Assembly: GCA_964534995.1 (NCBI GenBank)
Contig: CAZHSC010000046.1
Coordinates: forward strand, 1 to 27,900
Source of the DNA: JAJTFW01 sp964534995
GTDB lineage: Bacteria > Bacteroidota > Bacteroidia > AKYH767-A > OLB10
Length of the DNA stretch: 27,900 bases
Direction of reading: 5' to 3'
A program made the translations under genes and the position numbers. The notes beneath the pieces are model-generated. The model worked only from the letters and a program-made list of their open reading frames with translations, had not been told where the DNA came from and searched no databases. Positions 7,698-15,983 of the stretch are shown here, piece by piece (position 1 is the stretch's first letter; each line of letters begins with the position of its first letter).

Positions 7698-8258
7698 TTA
7701 ATTCAGATTCGGATCCTCCGGAAAATTCGCGAGAATGGCGTATTCATTACCCATGCTTCTTAACACTTGACTCCATAAAGACCTGGGGTCTTCAGCAAAG
7801 GTGAATTGTTTATTCGCTTTAAATACAAGCCAGGATTTTTCTTTTAATTCATGGTCCAGTTGCTTGGGTTCCCAGCCCGAATAACCCGCATAAAATCGAA
7901 TCTGATTAGGCCTGATTTGTTTTGTATCAATCAGGAATTTTAGTTTCTCATAATCTCCTCCCCAAAAAATGCCATTTAATATTTCCTTAGAACCTTCGAG
8001 CAGATGGCCAACAGTGTGAATGTAAAAAAGAGTGTCTGTTTCGACCGGTCCACCAAAGTACAAAGGCACTTTAAACTCAGGGAAGTCATCTACCGCTTCA
8101 TTTAAGGTGACATCTGTTGGCTTGTTCAGGATAAATCCAAGGGTCCCCTTATCATCATGTTCACTCAGTAAAACAACAGCTCGCTTAAAGTATGAATCCA
8201 CTAAAAAAGGCTCCGAAATCAGCAAGCTGCCCTGTACCGGTTTTGATAACTTTTTCAT
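7698..8258 (-). CDS. YqgE/AlgH family protein
   Basis: UPF0301 (YqgE/AlgH) protein of unknown biochemical function, present in many Gram-negative bacteria. Visible family motifs, in order: GSLLISEPFL at the N-terminus, FKRAVVLLSEH, GTLGFILNKP, PLYFGGPVETDTLFYIHT, GIFWGGDYE, and FYAGYSGWEPKQLDHEL followed by SWLV. No signal peptide is visible. From the ATG at 8258 the protein has 186 aa, nearly the length of E. coli YqgE (187). An in-frame GTG at 8327 would add 23 residues and lies only 16 bases from a perfect -7 box, so it remains possible, but that extension is outside the family. It is transcribed alone, divergently from pdxH, with its own terminator. Confidence 0.92.
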   Translation of the reverse strand: MKKLSKPVQGSLLISEPFLVDSYFKRAVVLLSEHDDKGTLGFILNKPTDVTLNEAVDDFPEFKVPLYFGGPVETDTLFYIHTVGHLLEGSKEILNGIFWGGDYEKLKFLIDTKQIRPNQIRFYAGYSGWEPKQLDHELKEKSWLVFKANKQFTFAEDPRSLWSQVLRSMGNEYAILANFPEDPNLN

Positions 8259-8343
8259 TAGCTCATTATTTAAGGTTTTTACTCTTGTTAAGGCTGTTTT
8301 CAGCGAAATTCCTGATATATCCCCCACGTATTATTTTCCGGTC

Positions 8344-8351
8344 CAAAAGTA
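8344..8351 (-). promoter_or_regulatory. -7 promoter box of yqgE
   Basis: TACTTTTG on the minus strand is a perfect TAnnTTTG box. A TTTG is found upstream (8381-8378), but with a 26-base spacer, longer than usual. It serves the leftward yqgE gene and gives a leader of about 80 bases if the ATG at 8258 is used. Confidence 0.5.
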
Positions 8352-8472
8352 TGCCAGCCTGACGTTGATACGGAATACAAATGCCAACAGTTTGTAAAAA
8401 ACAGGATATAAAAGCCATTATTTTGGATCGTGTTGAAAATGAACATTACAATTTATTTTATTGATTTTACTT

Positions 8473-8480
8473 TACCTTTG
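8473..8480 (+). promoter_or_regulatory. -7 promoter box of pdxH
   Basis: TACCTTTG, a perfect TAnnTTTG box, ends six bases before the ATG at 8487. It rules out the longer open frame starting at 8430, because the promoter would lie inside that coding sequence. No clear -33 element is visible. Confidence 0.6.
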
Positions 8481-8486
8481 AAGGGT

Positions 8487-9134
8487 ATGAAACATTTGAA
8501 CGATTATTTGCAAGGTTCTAGAATTCAATATGATAAAGGAATATTGAGTGAGAATCACTTGGCAGAGAATCCTCTGGATCAGTTTGAAATTTGGATGAAA
8601 GAGGCCATTGCTGCAGGCGTTTCTGAACCTAACGCCGTGGATCTTAGTACGGTATACGATGGCCGTCCATCTTCAAGGATTGTATTATTGAAAGGGGTGG
8701 ATAAAAGAGGCTTTATTTTTTATACTAACTATGACAGCAGAAAAGGAAAAGATTTAGCTTTTTCGCCATTTGTATGTATGAATTTCTTCTGGACCTTACA
8801 AGCCAGGCAGGTCAGAATTGAAGGACGGGTGGAAAAAGTTAGTCCCGAAGAAAGCGATGCTTATTTCGCTTCCCGGCCCAGAGACAGCCAAATCGGGGCA
8901 TGGGCATCCACGCAAAGCACAGTGATCGCCAGCCGTAAGGAATTGGAAGATTCCATTTCTCTTTTGGAGAAACAATATGAAGGTAAAGAAATCCCCAGAC
9001 CTGCCCACTGGGGCGGGTACCTGGTTATCCCTGATCGAATTGAGTTTTGGCAAGGTCGTCCGAACCGTTTGCATGACCGTTTTTTGTATGAAGAAAGCCC
9101 GTCAGGTTGGATGGTATTCCGGTTATCACCTTAA
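8487..9134 (+). CDS. pdxH: Pyridoxamine 5'-phosphate oxidase
   Basis: FMN-dependent oxidase that converts pyridoxine or pyridoxamine 5'-phosphate to pyridoxal 5'-phosphate, the last step of B6 synthesis and salvage, in the cytosol. From the ATG at 8487 it is 215 aa, the usual length. Family motifs are clear: PNAVDLSTVYDGRPSSRIVLLK, GFIFYTNYDSRKGKDLA (FMN phosphate region), QVRIEGRVEKV, SRPRDSQIGAWAS, RPAHWGGY and EFWQGRPNRLHDR, which binds the substrate phosphate. An upstream in-frame start at 8430 would add 19 residues not found in the family and would cover the -7 box. It is divergent from yqgE and stands alone. Confidence 0.96.
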   Translation: MKHLNDYLQGSRIQYDKGILSENHLAENPLDQFEIWMKEAIAAGVSEPNAVDLSTVYDGRPSSRIVLLKGVDKRGFIFYTNYDSRKGKDLAFSPFVCMNFFWTLQARQVRIEGRVEKVSPEESDAYFASRPRDSQIGAWASTQSTVIASRKELEDSISLLEKQYEGKEIPRPAHWGGYLVIPDRIEFWQGRPNRLHDRFLYEESPSGWMVFRLSP

Positions 9135-9231
9135 TTCAGAATATAAATCTGATATATTCGTCAAACAAATATCAATATTTCAGAAAATTGATTAGCCTAA
9201 AAGATAAACCCATACTTCTACCAATGAAAAT

Positions 9232-10494
9232 ATGACATTCAGAATTCTTTTATTTGTTGTATTACTTATCGTTCTGGATATCTATGTATTCCAAGCCTTC
9301 AAGTTTTCCTTACGCAGCAGTGCCGACAGCCTGCAACGCTTTACCTCAATTCTCTTCTGGTCATTAACCCTTTTTTGTGTACTTGTATTGCTGGCAAGCC
9401 GGATATATGACTGGGACTTATGGCCCAAAGCATTAAAAACATATGCTGGAGCTTTTATTTTTGTTCTTACTTTCTCAAAAATTTTTGTCGTACTCTTTTT
9501 ACTTACGGATGATATTTTCAGGGGCTCACGCTGGATTTTTGAAAAAATTTATACTGCAATCAGAACAGAACCGGGCGCAGTGCAAAGTAGTGAGGGGAAT
9601 GTTATTCCCCGTTCTGATTTTTTAATCAAAACAGGTTTGATACTGGGATCAATACCCTTTGCTTCATTAATATATGGAATGGTTAAAGGAGCCTATGATT
9701 ACCAGGTTAAAAATATCAGGTTGCCTGTTCTTAATCTACCAAAAGCTTTTAACGGTTATAGGGTAGTACAGATATCAGATTTACATGTGGGTAGTTTTGT
9801 CAGTACCGAACCGCTCATGGAAGCGGTAAAACTAATAAACGCGTTAGAACCTGATATCATTGTTTTTACAGGTGACCTTGTAAATAACCGGACCGATGAA
9901 CTGGAAATTCATAAACCCGCATTGAAGAACCTTAGAGCAAAACATGGAATTTTTTCAACTTTGGGCAATCATGATTATGGTGATTATGTGATGTGGGATT
10001 CTGAATTGGCTAAGCAAAAAAACCTGCAAGATTTGGTAAACAGTCACCGTGAAATGGGTTGGGATATTCTAATGGATGAGCACCGGTATATTGAAAAAGA
10101 CGGAGAACGTATTACTCTGATAGGTGTACAGAATTACAGCATGCATATGCGGTTCCCAAAGTATGGCAGTTTGCCTGAGGCTACAAAGAACATCCGTTAC
10201 AGTAATTTTAATATCCTTTTGTCTCATGATCCAAGTCATTGGAGAGGTGAAGTCCTCAGGGACTTTCCGGATATACATCTTACACTATCCGGACATACAC
10301 ATGGATTTCAGTTTGGAGTTGAATTACCCTTCCTGAAATGGAGCCCTGTACAGTATGTATACAAAGAGTGGGCAGGTCTGTATTCTGAAGGAAACCAGCA
10401 TCTTTATGTAAACCGGGGACTTGGATTTCTTGGATATCCCGGTCGTGTGGGGATTTTACCGGAAATCACCATGTTTGAATTGTATAAAGCGTGA
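9232..10494 (+). CDS. Membrane-anchored metallophosphoesterase
   Basis: Calcineurin-like metallophosphoesterase with an N-terminal membrane region, related to YkuE/YaeI-type enzymes. The 420-aa protein has hydrophobic helices at about 1-20, 38-57, 68-88 and a fourth near 132-150, then the catalytic domain with all five motifs: ISDLHVGS near 181-188, FTGDLVNNR, LGNHDYGD, SHDPSHW and SGHTHGFQFG. These supply the Asp, His and Asn ligands of a two-metal centre. Relatives cleave lipid-linked phosphates or phosphodiesters such as UDP-diacylglucosamine, but the substrate here cannot be told from sequence. The orientation of the catalytic domain is uncertain. It is followed 88 bases later by a co-directional methyltransferase gene. 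Confidence 0.9.
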   Translation: MTFRILLFVVLLIVLDIYVFQAFKFSLRSSADSLQRFTSILFWSLTLFCVLVLLASRIYDWDLWPKALKTYAGAFIFVLTFSKIFVVLFLLTDDIFRGSRWIFEKIYTAIRTEPGAVQSSEGNVIPRSDFLIKTGLILGSIPFASLIYGMVKGAYDYQVKNIRLPVLNLPKAFNGYRVVQISDLHVGSFVSTEPLMEAVKLINALEPDIIVFTGDLVNNRTDELEIHKPALKNLRAKHGIFSTLGNHDYGDYVMWDSELAKQKNLQDLVNSHREMGWDILMDEHRYIEKDGERITLIGVQNYSMHMRFPKYGSLPEATKNIRYSNFNILLSHDPSHWRGEVLRDFPDIHLTLSGHTHGFQFGVELPFLKWSPVQYVYKEWAGLYSEGNQHLYVNRGLGFLGYPGRVGILPEITMFELYKA

Positions 10495-10582
10495 AATATC
10501 CGCTTTTATATATGATAGAGATTTTATTGTTTTGCGCTGTGCAATCCATCGCTTCCGGTAAAAACTGAATACTTCTTTGCCC

Positions 10583-11284
10583 ATGACAGCTAAACTTTAT
10601 ATGATTCCCGCAACTTTAGGCGGAGAGGATGTAAGTAGTTTTTTACCTGAAATAACACTTAATATCATTCGTAGCCTGAAGCATTTCATTGTTGAGGACT
10701 CAAAAACGGCAAGGGCATTTTTAAAATCCTGCAGTATAACTATTCCCCAATCCGATTTGTGTATTGTGGAATTGGATAAGCATCATCCGGATCAAAATTA
10801 TTCTGAACTGTTGACCCCGCTAAAGGAAGGTTTTTCAATGGGGGTTCTAAGTGAGGCCGGTTGTCCAGGAATCGCTGATCCCGGAGCAAGGGTAGTTGCT
10901 GAAGCGCACCGGTGCCGCTTTCAGGTGGTTCCACTGGTAGGGCCATCCTCTTTACTGCTTGCTTTGATGGCTTCGGGTTTGGATGGCCAGCGTTTTTGCT
11001 TTCATGGATATTTGCCTATCGATAAAAACGAGCGTATACGAAAAATTCAGCGACTGGAAGAAGCCGCTAAAAACAGGAACGAAACGCAATTATTTATTGA
11101 AACCCCTTACCGGAATAACCAGCTTTTATCTGATTTATTACAACATCTGGGCGGTGAAACAAAACTATGTCTTGCTTCAGATATTACCTTGCCCACTGAA
11201 TTCATCCGTACCTTAAGTATTAAAAACTGGAAAAAGGGATTACCTGATTTACATAAAAAGCCCTGTGTCTTTTTGATTGGATAA
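10583..11284 (+). CDS. RsmI-like tetrapyrrole-type SAM methyltransferase
   Basis: SAM-dependent methyltransferase of the tetrapyrrole methylase fold, closest by motif to RsmI, which 2'-O-methylates C1402 of 16S rRNA. Supporting motifs are LYMIPATLGG at the N-terminus, HFIVEDSKTARAFL, LSEAGCPGIADPGARVV (the SAM-binding loop), LVGPSSLLLALMASGL, CFHGYLP and FIETPYRNNQLL. At 233 aa it is some 50 residues shorter than E. coli RsmI and lacks its C-terminal extension, and CPG replaces the usual TPG. Such short RsmI paralogues are seen in Bacteroidota beside a full-length RsmI, so the true target may differ. The ATG at 10583 is preferred over a TTG two codons earlier; a TACTTCTTTG sequence just before it resembles a promoter box. 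Confidence 0.85.
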   Translation: MTAKLYMIPATLGGEDVSSFLPEITLNIIRSLKHFIVEDSKTARAFLKSCSITIPQSDLCIVELDKHHPDQNYSELLTPLKEGFSMGVLSEAGCPGIADPGARVVAEAHRCRFQVVPLVGPSSLLLALMASGLDGQRFCFHGYLPIDKNERIRKIQRLEEAAKNRNETQLFIETPYRNNQLLSDLLQHLGGETKLCLASDITLPTEFIRTLSIKNWKKGLPDLHKKPCVFLIG

Positions 11285-11330
11285 TTCAGGTCTATGATAT
11301 GGCAATCGGGTACGCTAACTGGCTTTTTTA

Positions 11331-11381
11331 TATTAAAAGGAGGCGGAATCAGGTTTAAGACTGAATCTAACCCGCCCCCTT
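11331..11381 (-). terminator. Probable terminator of the cyclodeaminase gene
   Basis: On the minus strand AAGGGGGCGG (11381-11372) pairs with CCGCCTCCTT (11346-11337) with one mismatch around a long loop that itself has a 4-bp stem. TTTTAATA follows. It lies about 107 bases beyond the stop of the leftward gene. Confidence 0.5.
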
Positions 11382-11487
11382 GGCTACATGCGATTGAAGG
11401 TAAACAATACGTTCATTTCGGGTGGATCTGGATTGCCCAAAATTTGTTGTGAAGAATCCCTGAAGATTCATTAATTAAAAGTGAACT

Positions 11488-13164
11488 TCAAGCGGCTATC
11501 ACTTTATTTATGGTATCGATAATTTCCATTTCAATACGTTTAGCTTCTTCCTCAATTTTTGCAGCTTTAGTGAGGATATCTTTGAGGTATGCTTTGTCAT
11601 TGAATCCACCGGCATTAATCCGGATATTCATATGAGCACCTATCACAGCTGTACGGGCACAAAGTGCCCCAACGCCGGCATCAGTTATTGAGTTAGGGTT
11701 TCCTTTTTCCACCATCTCTTTGATTAAAAACATACTGTTATATGAAATTTGCATGACCTGAAATGGCACTTCTATTGCCTTTTTAGTAGCAGTCTGTATG
11801 GCATTCTTTCTTTCTTCTTTTTCACTTTCATTGGCTTTTGGCAGCTTAAAAGCCTCCATGATGGCATTGAAAGCCCTTGTATCTTCATCAACCAGGAAAA
11901 GTAATTGCTTTTTATATTCCTGAGCTTTTTCTGCCCTGTTACTGAATTCTTCCCATTGATCTTCCCATCCCTTTTTAGATGAACTGAGGTTGGCCACCAT
12001 GCAGCCCAGAGAAACACCCAGGGCTGCTACGTAAGCAGAAATTGAGCCGCCTCCAGGCGCTGGGGATTCACTTGCAGTTTCATTGGTAAAGTCAACCAGA
12101 TTCATTTTCACAAGTTGCTTCTGATCTTCCTCCAGGCGGTATTCAATGATACGTTGCTTTGGGTCAAATGGTCCCAGCTCATCGAGTCCCATTGATTTAA
12201 CAGCGATATGAATCAGTTCTTGATCGCTTAATCCGGCGCTGAGCTTCTGTTTTTTTAAAAAATATTTTCCCGCTTCCAGCATTGCAGATAAAGGGACAAG
12301 CCCTACCAGTTCCGAACCAGTTACGCGCTGACCACGACGATGGGCGCTATTATTGCATTCTTCAAAAACAACATGCAAAGGGGTTTCTTTAAAACGTGTG
12401 ATATTTATGGATACCTGGGCAATACCGTATTCTTCAATATACCATCCGATGGCCTTTACTCCTTTTAATACTCCCGGAATCCTTACTTCATTACCGGCTT
12501 CATCAAGTACTTTTTTACCTTGCGCATCAGTCTTAACCCTACCGGCTTCCCGCACATCAAATGCAATACTATTGGCCCGTTTTACTGACCTGGTGTTCAG
12601 ATTAACATTATAGGCTATCAGAAAATCACGTGCTCCGATAACGGTTGCCCCGCTTTGAGCCGGGAAGTCATCCGGTCCGAAATCAGGTTTCCATAGTTTA
12701 TCTTTTATTTTTTTAAAAAACCCTTCGTATTCACCGGCTCGTATGACGGAGAGATTACTTCTTTCTTTATTTGATTGAGATTCTTCATAAAGATAAACAG
12801 GTATTTTCAGCTCCTTCCCAACCCTTTCTGCCAGTTTTTGGCTCCAGATTACAGTTTCTTCCATGCTAATGTTTGCCACCGGAATTAATGGGCATACATC
12901 CGTAGCTCCCATGCGGGGATGTTCTCCCTTATGTTTACTCATATCAATGAGCTTTGCAGCAACAGCAATTGCACGGAAGGCCGCTTCCACCACTGGTGCC
13001 GGCTCCCCTACCAACGTAACTACCGTTCTGTTTGTGGCCTTTCCCGGGTCCACATTAAGTAATTTAACGCCTTCAACAGTCCGGATGGCATCAGCAATCT
13101 GATTAATAATTTTTTCATCACGTCCTTCACTGAAATTGGGAACACATTCGATTAATTGTTTCAT
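11488..13164 (-). CDS. ftcD: Formimidoyltransferase-cyclodeaminase
   Basis: Bifunctional enzyme that moves the formimino group from formimidoylglutamate to tetrahydrofolate and then releases ammonia, giving 5,10-methenyl-THF, linking histidine breakdown to one-carbon metabolism. At 558 aa it has both domains: formiminotransferase (about 1-325; ECVPNFSEGRD, GEHPRMGATDVCPLIP with its catalytic His, SGATVIGARDFLIAYNVNL, VSINITRF, GSELVGLVP) and cyclodeaminase (about 365-558; SPAPGGGSISAYVAALG, LVDEDTRAFN, DAGVGALCARTAV). The ATG at 13164 starts exactly at the family N-terminus; an ATG at 13200 would add 12 unrelated residues. It follows hutG by 153 bases in the same direction. HutG beside it releases formamide directly, so the cell may have two ways to deal with the formimino group. 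Confidence 0.95.
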   Translation of the reverse strand: MKQLIECVPNFSEGRDEKIINQIADAIRTVEGVKLLNVDPGKATNRTVVTLVGEPAPVVEAAFRAIAVAAKLIDMSKHKGEHPRMGATDVCPLIPVANISMEETVIWSQKLAERVGKELKIPVYLYEESQSNKERSNLSVIRAGEYEGFFKKIKDKLWKPDFGPDDFPAQSGATVIGARDFLIAYNVNLNTRSVKRANSIAFDVREAGRVKTDAQGKKVLDEAGNEVRIPGVLKGVKAIGWYIEEYGIAQVSINITRFKETPLHVVFEECNNSAHRRGQRVTGSELVGLVPLSAMLEAGKYFLKKQKLSAGLSDQELIHIAVKSMGLDELGPFDPKQRIIEYRLEEDQKQLVKMNLVDFTNETASESPAPGGGSISAYVAALGVSLGCMVANLSSSKKGWEDQWEEFSNRAEKAQEYKKQLLFLVDEDTRAFNAIMEAFKLPKANESEKEERKNAIQTATKKAIEVPFQVMQISYNSMFLIKEMVEKGNPNSITDAGVGALCARTAVIGAHMNIRINAGGFNDKAYLKDILTKAAKIEEEAKRIEMEIIDTINKVIAA

Positions 13165-13317
13165 GGTATTTTTAAACAGTATTTTATAGTTTAATGGCAT
13201 CTGAAAATTCTATCCGGGTAATTCATTTGGCAAAGGTTGTGATATTTTTAAAGCGCAGGTGAGTAAGTAATGTTTGGGAACGCAATTTAAATGGTTATTT
13301 AATGGTGCTGTCAGGTT

Positions 13318-14379
13318 TTATGATTTTGCCGAAGATTTTTTGTTACGGGCTTTGATATAATCACTGACGAGATATGCTATAAGTTTCCCGGTTTTCAGAT
13401 CAGTTTTGATATGAGATAAAACAGGGGCAGCTTCAGCAAGATGGAAATACTTTACATCGGCATGACTGGCAACCCAATGTACGAATTGCCTGGCCTGTAT
13501 GGTACTGATACCACTGGATGTCTTTGCACTGGAAGGAATATTTTGTATAGTATCCAGGTCGAGTTCAAGACCTACAGGATAGTGAGCGGTGAATGAAATG
13601 GCCCGCTCCACGGCATCCTTAAATGATTGCTCACCTCTGATAAAAATATCTTCAAACCAGGAAGCATCAAGACGTTCATCACCGGCAATTTTATCCATGA
13701 CCTGGGAGGTATTGAATATTTCGTGTAAACCAATCATTGCGTATCGATGGAGAAAACCATCATGCAAAGCATAACTGAAGCCATTTCCGCTATGCCTTCC
13801 TTCCAGGGGTCTTAAATCACTGTGAGCATCGCAATTGATACAAGCTAGTTTAGAAGTTCCGGATTTTTGCAATGCGCGCGTCGTTCCCTTGATATTTCCG
13901 TAGGCATTATTATGTCCGCCGCCTATCACAATCGCTTCTTTCCCACTTGAAACAATCGCTTCGACCACAGGAAAAACAGCTTCATCAATTTCTGCAACCA
14001 GATCTCTCGACCGTTGTAAATGCACCGGATTTTGTGTATCGATTCTCTTCATTTCCTCCATGGCGGCGGTAAAATCAATATGACCCAGTACGATAATTTC
14101 TTCACCGTTCAATGTATGGTTGCTTTGTGAATTTAAAAATGTGCTTAATGCAGGTATCCATGCCGAGTAGGCCCCTCCTCTGCCGAAATTGGCCCTGACC
14201 CCGATATCTTCCGGTAAACCAAGCAACACATATCTTCCGGGCAGATCATTTAATAATTCCTTCCATTGGCTCCGGTATTCCCATGGAATTGTGTTTACCT
14301 TTTCACCAATACGGGTTTCACCCTGTCGCAAACGAAAGAGCTGAGAGATCCGAAGTGTATCATATATCTGCAATTCCAT
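13318..14379 (-). CDS. hutG: Formimidoylglutamase / arginase-family hydrolase
   Basis: Ureohydrolase-fold enzyme (353 aa) that by context hydrolyses N-formimidoyl-glutamate to glutamate and formamide. It carries the di-manganese ligands: His156 in GGGHN, Asp184-Ala-His186-Ser-Asp188 in NCDAHSD, and Asp274/Asp276 in ELDLDT. The usual GGDHS is GGGHN and the usual SxDxDxxDP is altered, as in Bacteroidota formimidoylglutamases, so the exact substrate rests on the neighbours: hutI ends nine bases upstream and ftcD follows. Agmatinase or arginase activity is less likely because the family-specific DP motif is absent. It is cytosolic, with no signal peptide. Confidence 0.88.
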   Translation of the reverse strand: MELQIYDTLRISQLFRLRQGETRIGEKVNTIPWEYRSQWKELLNDLPGRYVLLGLPEDIGVRANFGRGGAYSAWIPALSTFLNSQSNHTLNGEEIIVLGHIDFTAAMEEMKRIDTQNPVHLQRSRDLVAEIDEAVFPVVEAIVSSGKEAIVIGGGHNNAYGNIKGTTRALQKSGTSKLACINCDAHSDLRPLEGRHSGNGFSYALHDGFLHRYAMIGLHEIFNTSQVMDKIAGDERLDASWFEDIFIRGEQSFKDAVERAISFTAHYPVGLELDLDTIQNIPSSAKTSSGISTIQARQFVHWVASHADVKYFHLAEAAPVLSHIKTDLKTGKLIAYLVSDYIKARNKKSSAKS

Positions 14380-14388
14380 CTTGTGTCT

Positions 14389-15621
14389 TTATTGCATTTC
14401 ACCATTCAGGAAGACCTTTTCTACAAGGTCGCTGCCAAAAGCATATGGCAGGTATGCAATGGATGGTATTTTTCGTGTGATAAAAAAATTTGCCTTTTTA
14501 CCTTTGACAAGGCTACCGGCCTCATCCATTATTCCCATGGCGTAAGCACTGTTTAGTGTTGCAGCGTTGATCGTCTCCTCCGGACTCATACCCATGTAGA
14601 GGCAGGCCAGTGAACAAACGAAAGGCATTTTGCCATTTGGGCAGGACCCGGGATTATAATCTGTGGCAAGTGCAAGCGGTAAACCTGCATCTATCATTTT
14701 ACGTGCAGGCGGATATTGAATTTTCAGGAAAAATGCTGTGCCAGGTAAAAGTGTGGGCATTGTATTACTGTTAAGAAGTATATTAATTTCCTCATCCCCG
14801 GTACATTCCAGGTGGTCAACTGAAAGCGCGTTATGTTTTACCCCTACCTGAATACCCCCGCTGAAATCCAGTTCGTTGGCATGGATCTTTGGCCTTAGCC
14901 CCCGTTTGTTCCCAGCATCAAGAATGCGATCTGTTTCCTCCACGCTAAAAAAGCCACGGTCACAAAAAACATCATTATAATCGGCCAGTCCTTCATCCGC
15001 AATAACGGGGATCAAATCATTCACAAGCATATCAATGTAGTCTTTCCTGTTTTCTTTGAAAGTTGCCGGTAATGCATGGGCACCCAGGAAGGTAGACTTA
15101 ATAATCAATGGAGAAGATTCTTTCAGGCGCCTGATTACATGAAGCATTTTCAGTTCGGCTTCAAAGCTGAGCCCGTAACCGCTTTTTATTTCTATTGCAC
15201 CGGTTCCGGACTTTATCACTTCTTCCAGTCGTAACGATGCAGCATCATAAAGTTCAGATGCGTCAGTCTTTTGGAGTAGCAGGGCAGAATTTAATATTCC
15301 ACCTCCCCTTCTTGCAATCTCCTCATAACTCAAACCATTGATGCGGTCAACGAATTCCTGCTCCCGTGATCCAGCATAAACCACATGAGTATGAGAATCG
15401 CACCAGGCAGGGAATATATATCTTCCTTCCGCATCAATCACATCGTTTACCGGTGAATGAAAAGGCTGATCCATATGACCGGTATCACAAATTTTATCAC
15501 CTTCAATCACCATCCATGCATTTTCAAGAATGGGCAATTCCTTCATATCTTTCCCGCGAACAATATGACTTCGCCCGTATTGCACGATCCCCCTGGCATT
15601 AATTATCAGTTTTCTGTTCAT
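14389..15621 (-). CDS. hutI: Imidazolonepropionase
   Basis: Amidohydrolase that opens imidazolone-5-propionate to formimidoylglutamate, the third step of histidine degradation. The 410-aa protein has the metal-binding HxH at His77/His79 (CDSHTHVVYAG), the substrate region SREQEFVDRINGLSYEEIARRGGGI, IEIKSGYGL, FLGAHALP, then HANEL, VDHLECT and LATDYNPGSCPN, which place the remaining metal and substrate ligands. Length matches characterised HutI proteins. Its ATG overlaps the stop of the upstream membrane-protein gene by four bases (ATGA), and hutG starts nine bases after its stop, so the three are translationally or transcriptionally coupled. The earlier steps (histidase, urocanase) are not in the window. 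Confidence 0.96.
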   Translation of the reverse strand: MNRKLIINARGIVQYGRSHIVRGKDMKELPILENAWMVIEGDKICDTGHMDQPFHSPVNDVIDAEGRYIFPAWCDSHTHVVYAGSREQEFVDRINGLSYEEIARRGGGILNSALLLQKTDASELYDAASLRLEEVIKSGTGAIEIKSGYGLSFEAELKMLHVIRRLKESSPLIIKSTFLGAHALPATFKENRKDYIDMLVNDLIPVIADEGLADYNDVFCDRGFFSVEETDRILDAGNKRGLRPKIHANELDFSGGIQVGVKHNALSVDHLECTGDEEINILLNSNTMPTLLPGTAFFLKIQYPPARKMIDAGLPLALATDYNPGSCPNGKMPFVCSLACLYMGMSPEETINAATLNSAYAMGIMDEAGSLVKGKKANFFITRKIPSIAYLPYAFGSDLVEKVFLNGEMQ

Positions 15622-15971
15622 TTTTTTTGATTGCGTAATGTTTTTTGTCCTGAAAGTTTTATAAATCCAAGATAAAAGTAAAATAGCCCACCCAATAAAT
15701 GTACAATTGGCAAGATTTTTTTTCCCATTTCGAAAAAATGAAAAGAGATAAAAAGCAAAATAGTGCCTTCAATGAAAAATAAAATGCCTTCAGATTTTCT
15801 TAAAAATTTAATAAGTTTTTGATGAAAAATACCGGTTAGGATCATCATAGCACCGCAGATAAAATAAAAAAGCGGCTTACCATGTGAACGGTCAAATTCA
15901 GCAAAACCATGTAAAATTACTGTGAGTCCTGAAAAATAGTGCGCCAACGCAAAGTAATTGTCTTTTTTCAT
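15618..15971 (-). CDS. Small four-helix membrane protein
   Basis: Unrecognised 117-aa integral membrane protein. Four hydrophobic segments are visible at about 7-24 (ALAHYFSGLTVILHGFAE), 32-50 (LFYFICGAMMILTGIFHQ), 62-80 (ILFFIEGTILLFISFHFF) and 86-108 (ILPIVHLLGGLFYFYLGFIKL). Charged residues sit in the connecting loops, and the tail is basic (GQKTLRNQKK). Nothing points to transport or catalysis. It lies 12 bases after the SMUG2-like gene and overlaps hutI by four bases, so it is translated as part of that operon. A role in histidine or urocanate uptake would fit the position, but the protein is very small for a carrier; this is a guess only. Confidence 0.75.
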   Translation of the reverse strand: MKKDNYFALAHYFSGLTVILHGFAEFDRSHGKPLFYFICGAMMILTGIFHQKLIKFLRKSEGILFFIEGTILLFISFHFFEMGKKILPIVHLLGGLFYFYLGFIKLSGQKTLRNQKK

Positions 15972-15983
15972 CAGATCCTGATT

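Noticed and set aside
13231..13238. AACCTTTG on the minus strand as a separate promoter for ftcD
   Set aside because: It misses the first T of TAnnTTTG and has no -33 partner; kept only as a weak possibility, since ftcD may be read through from hutG.
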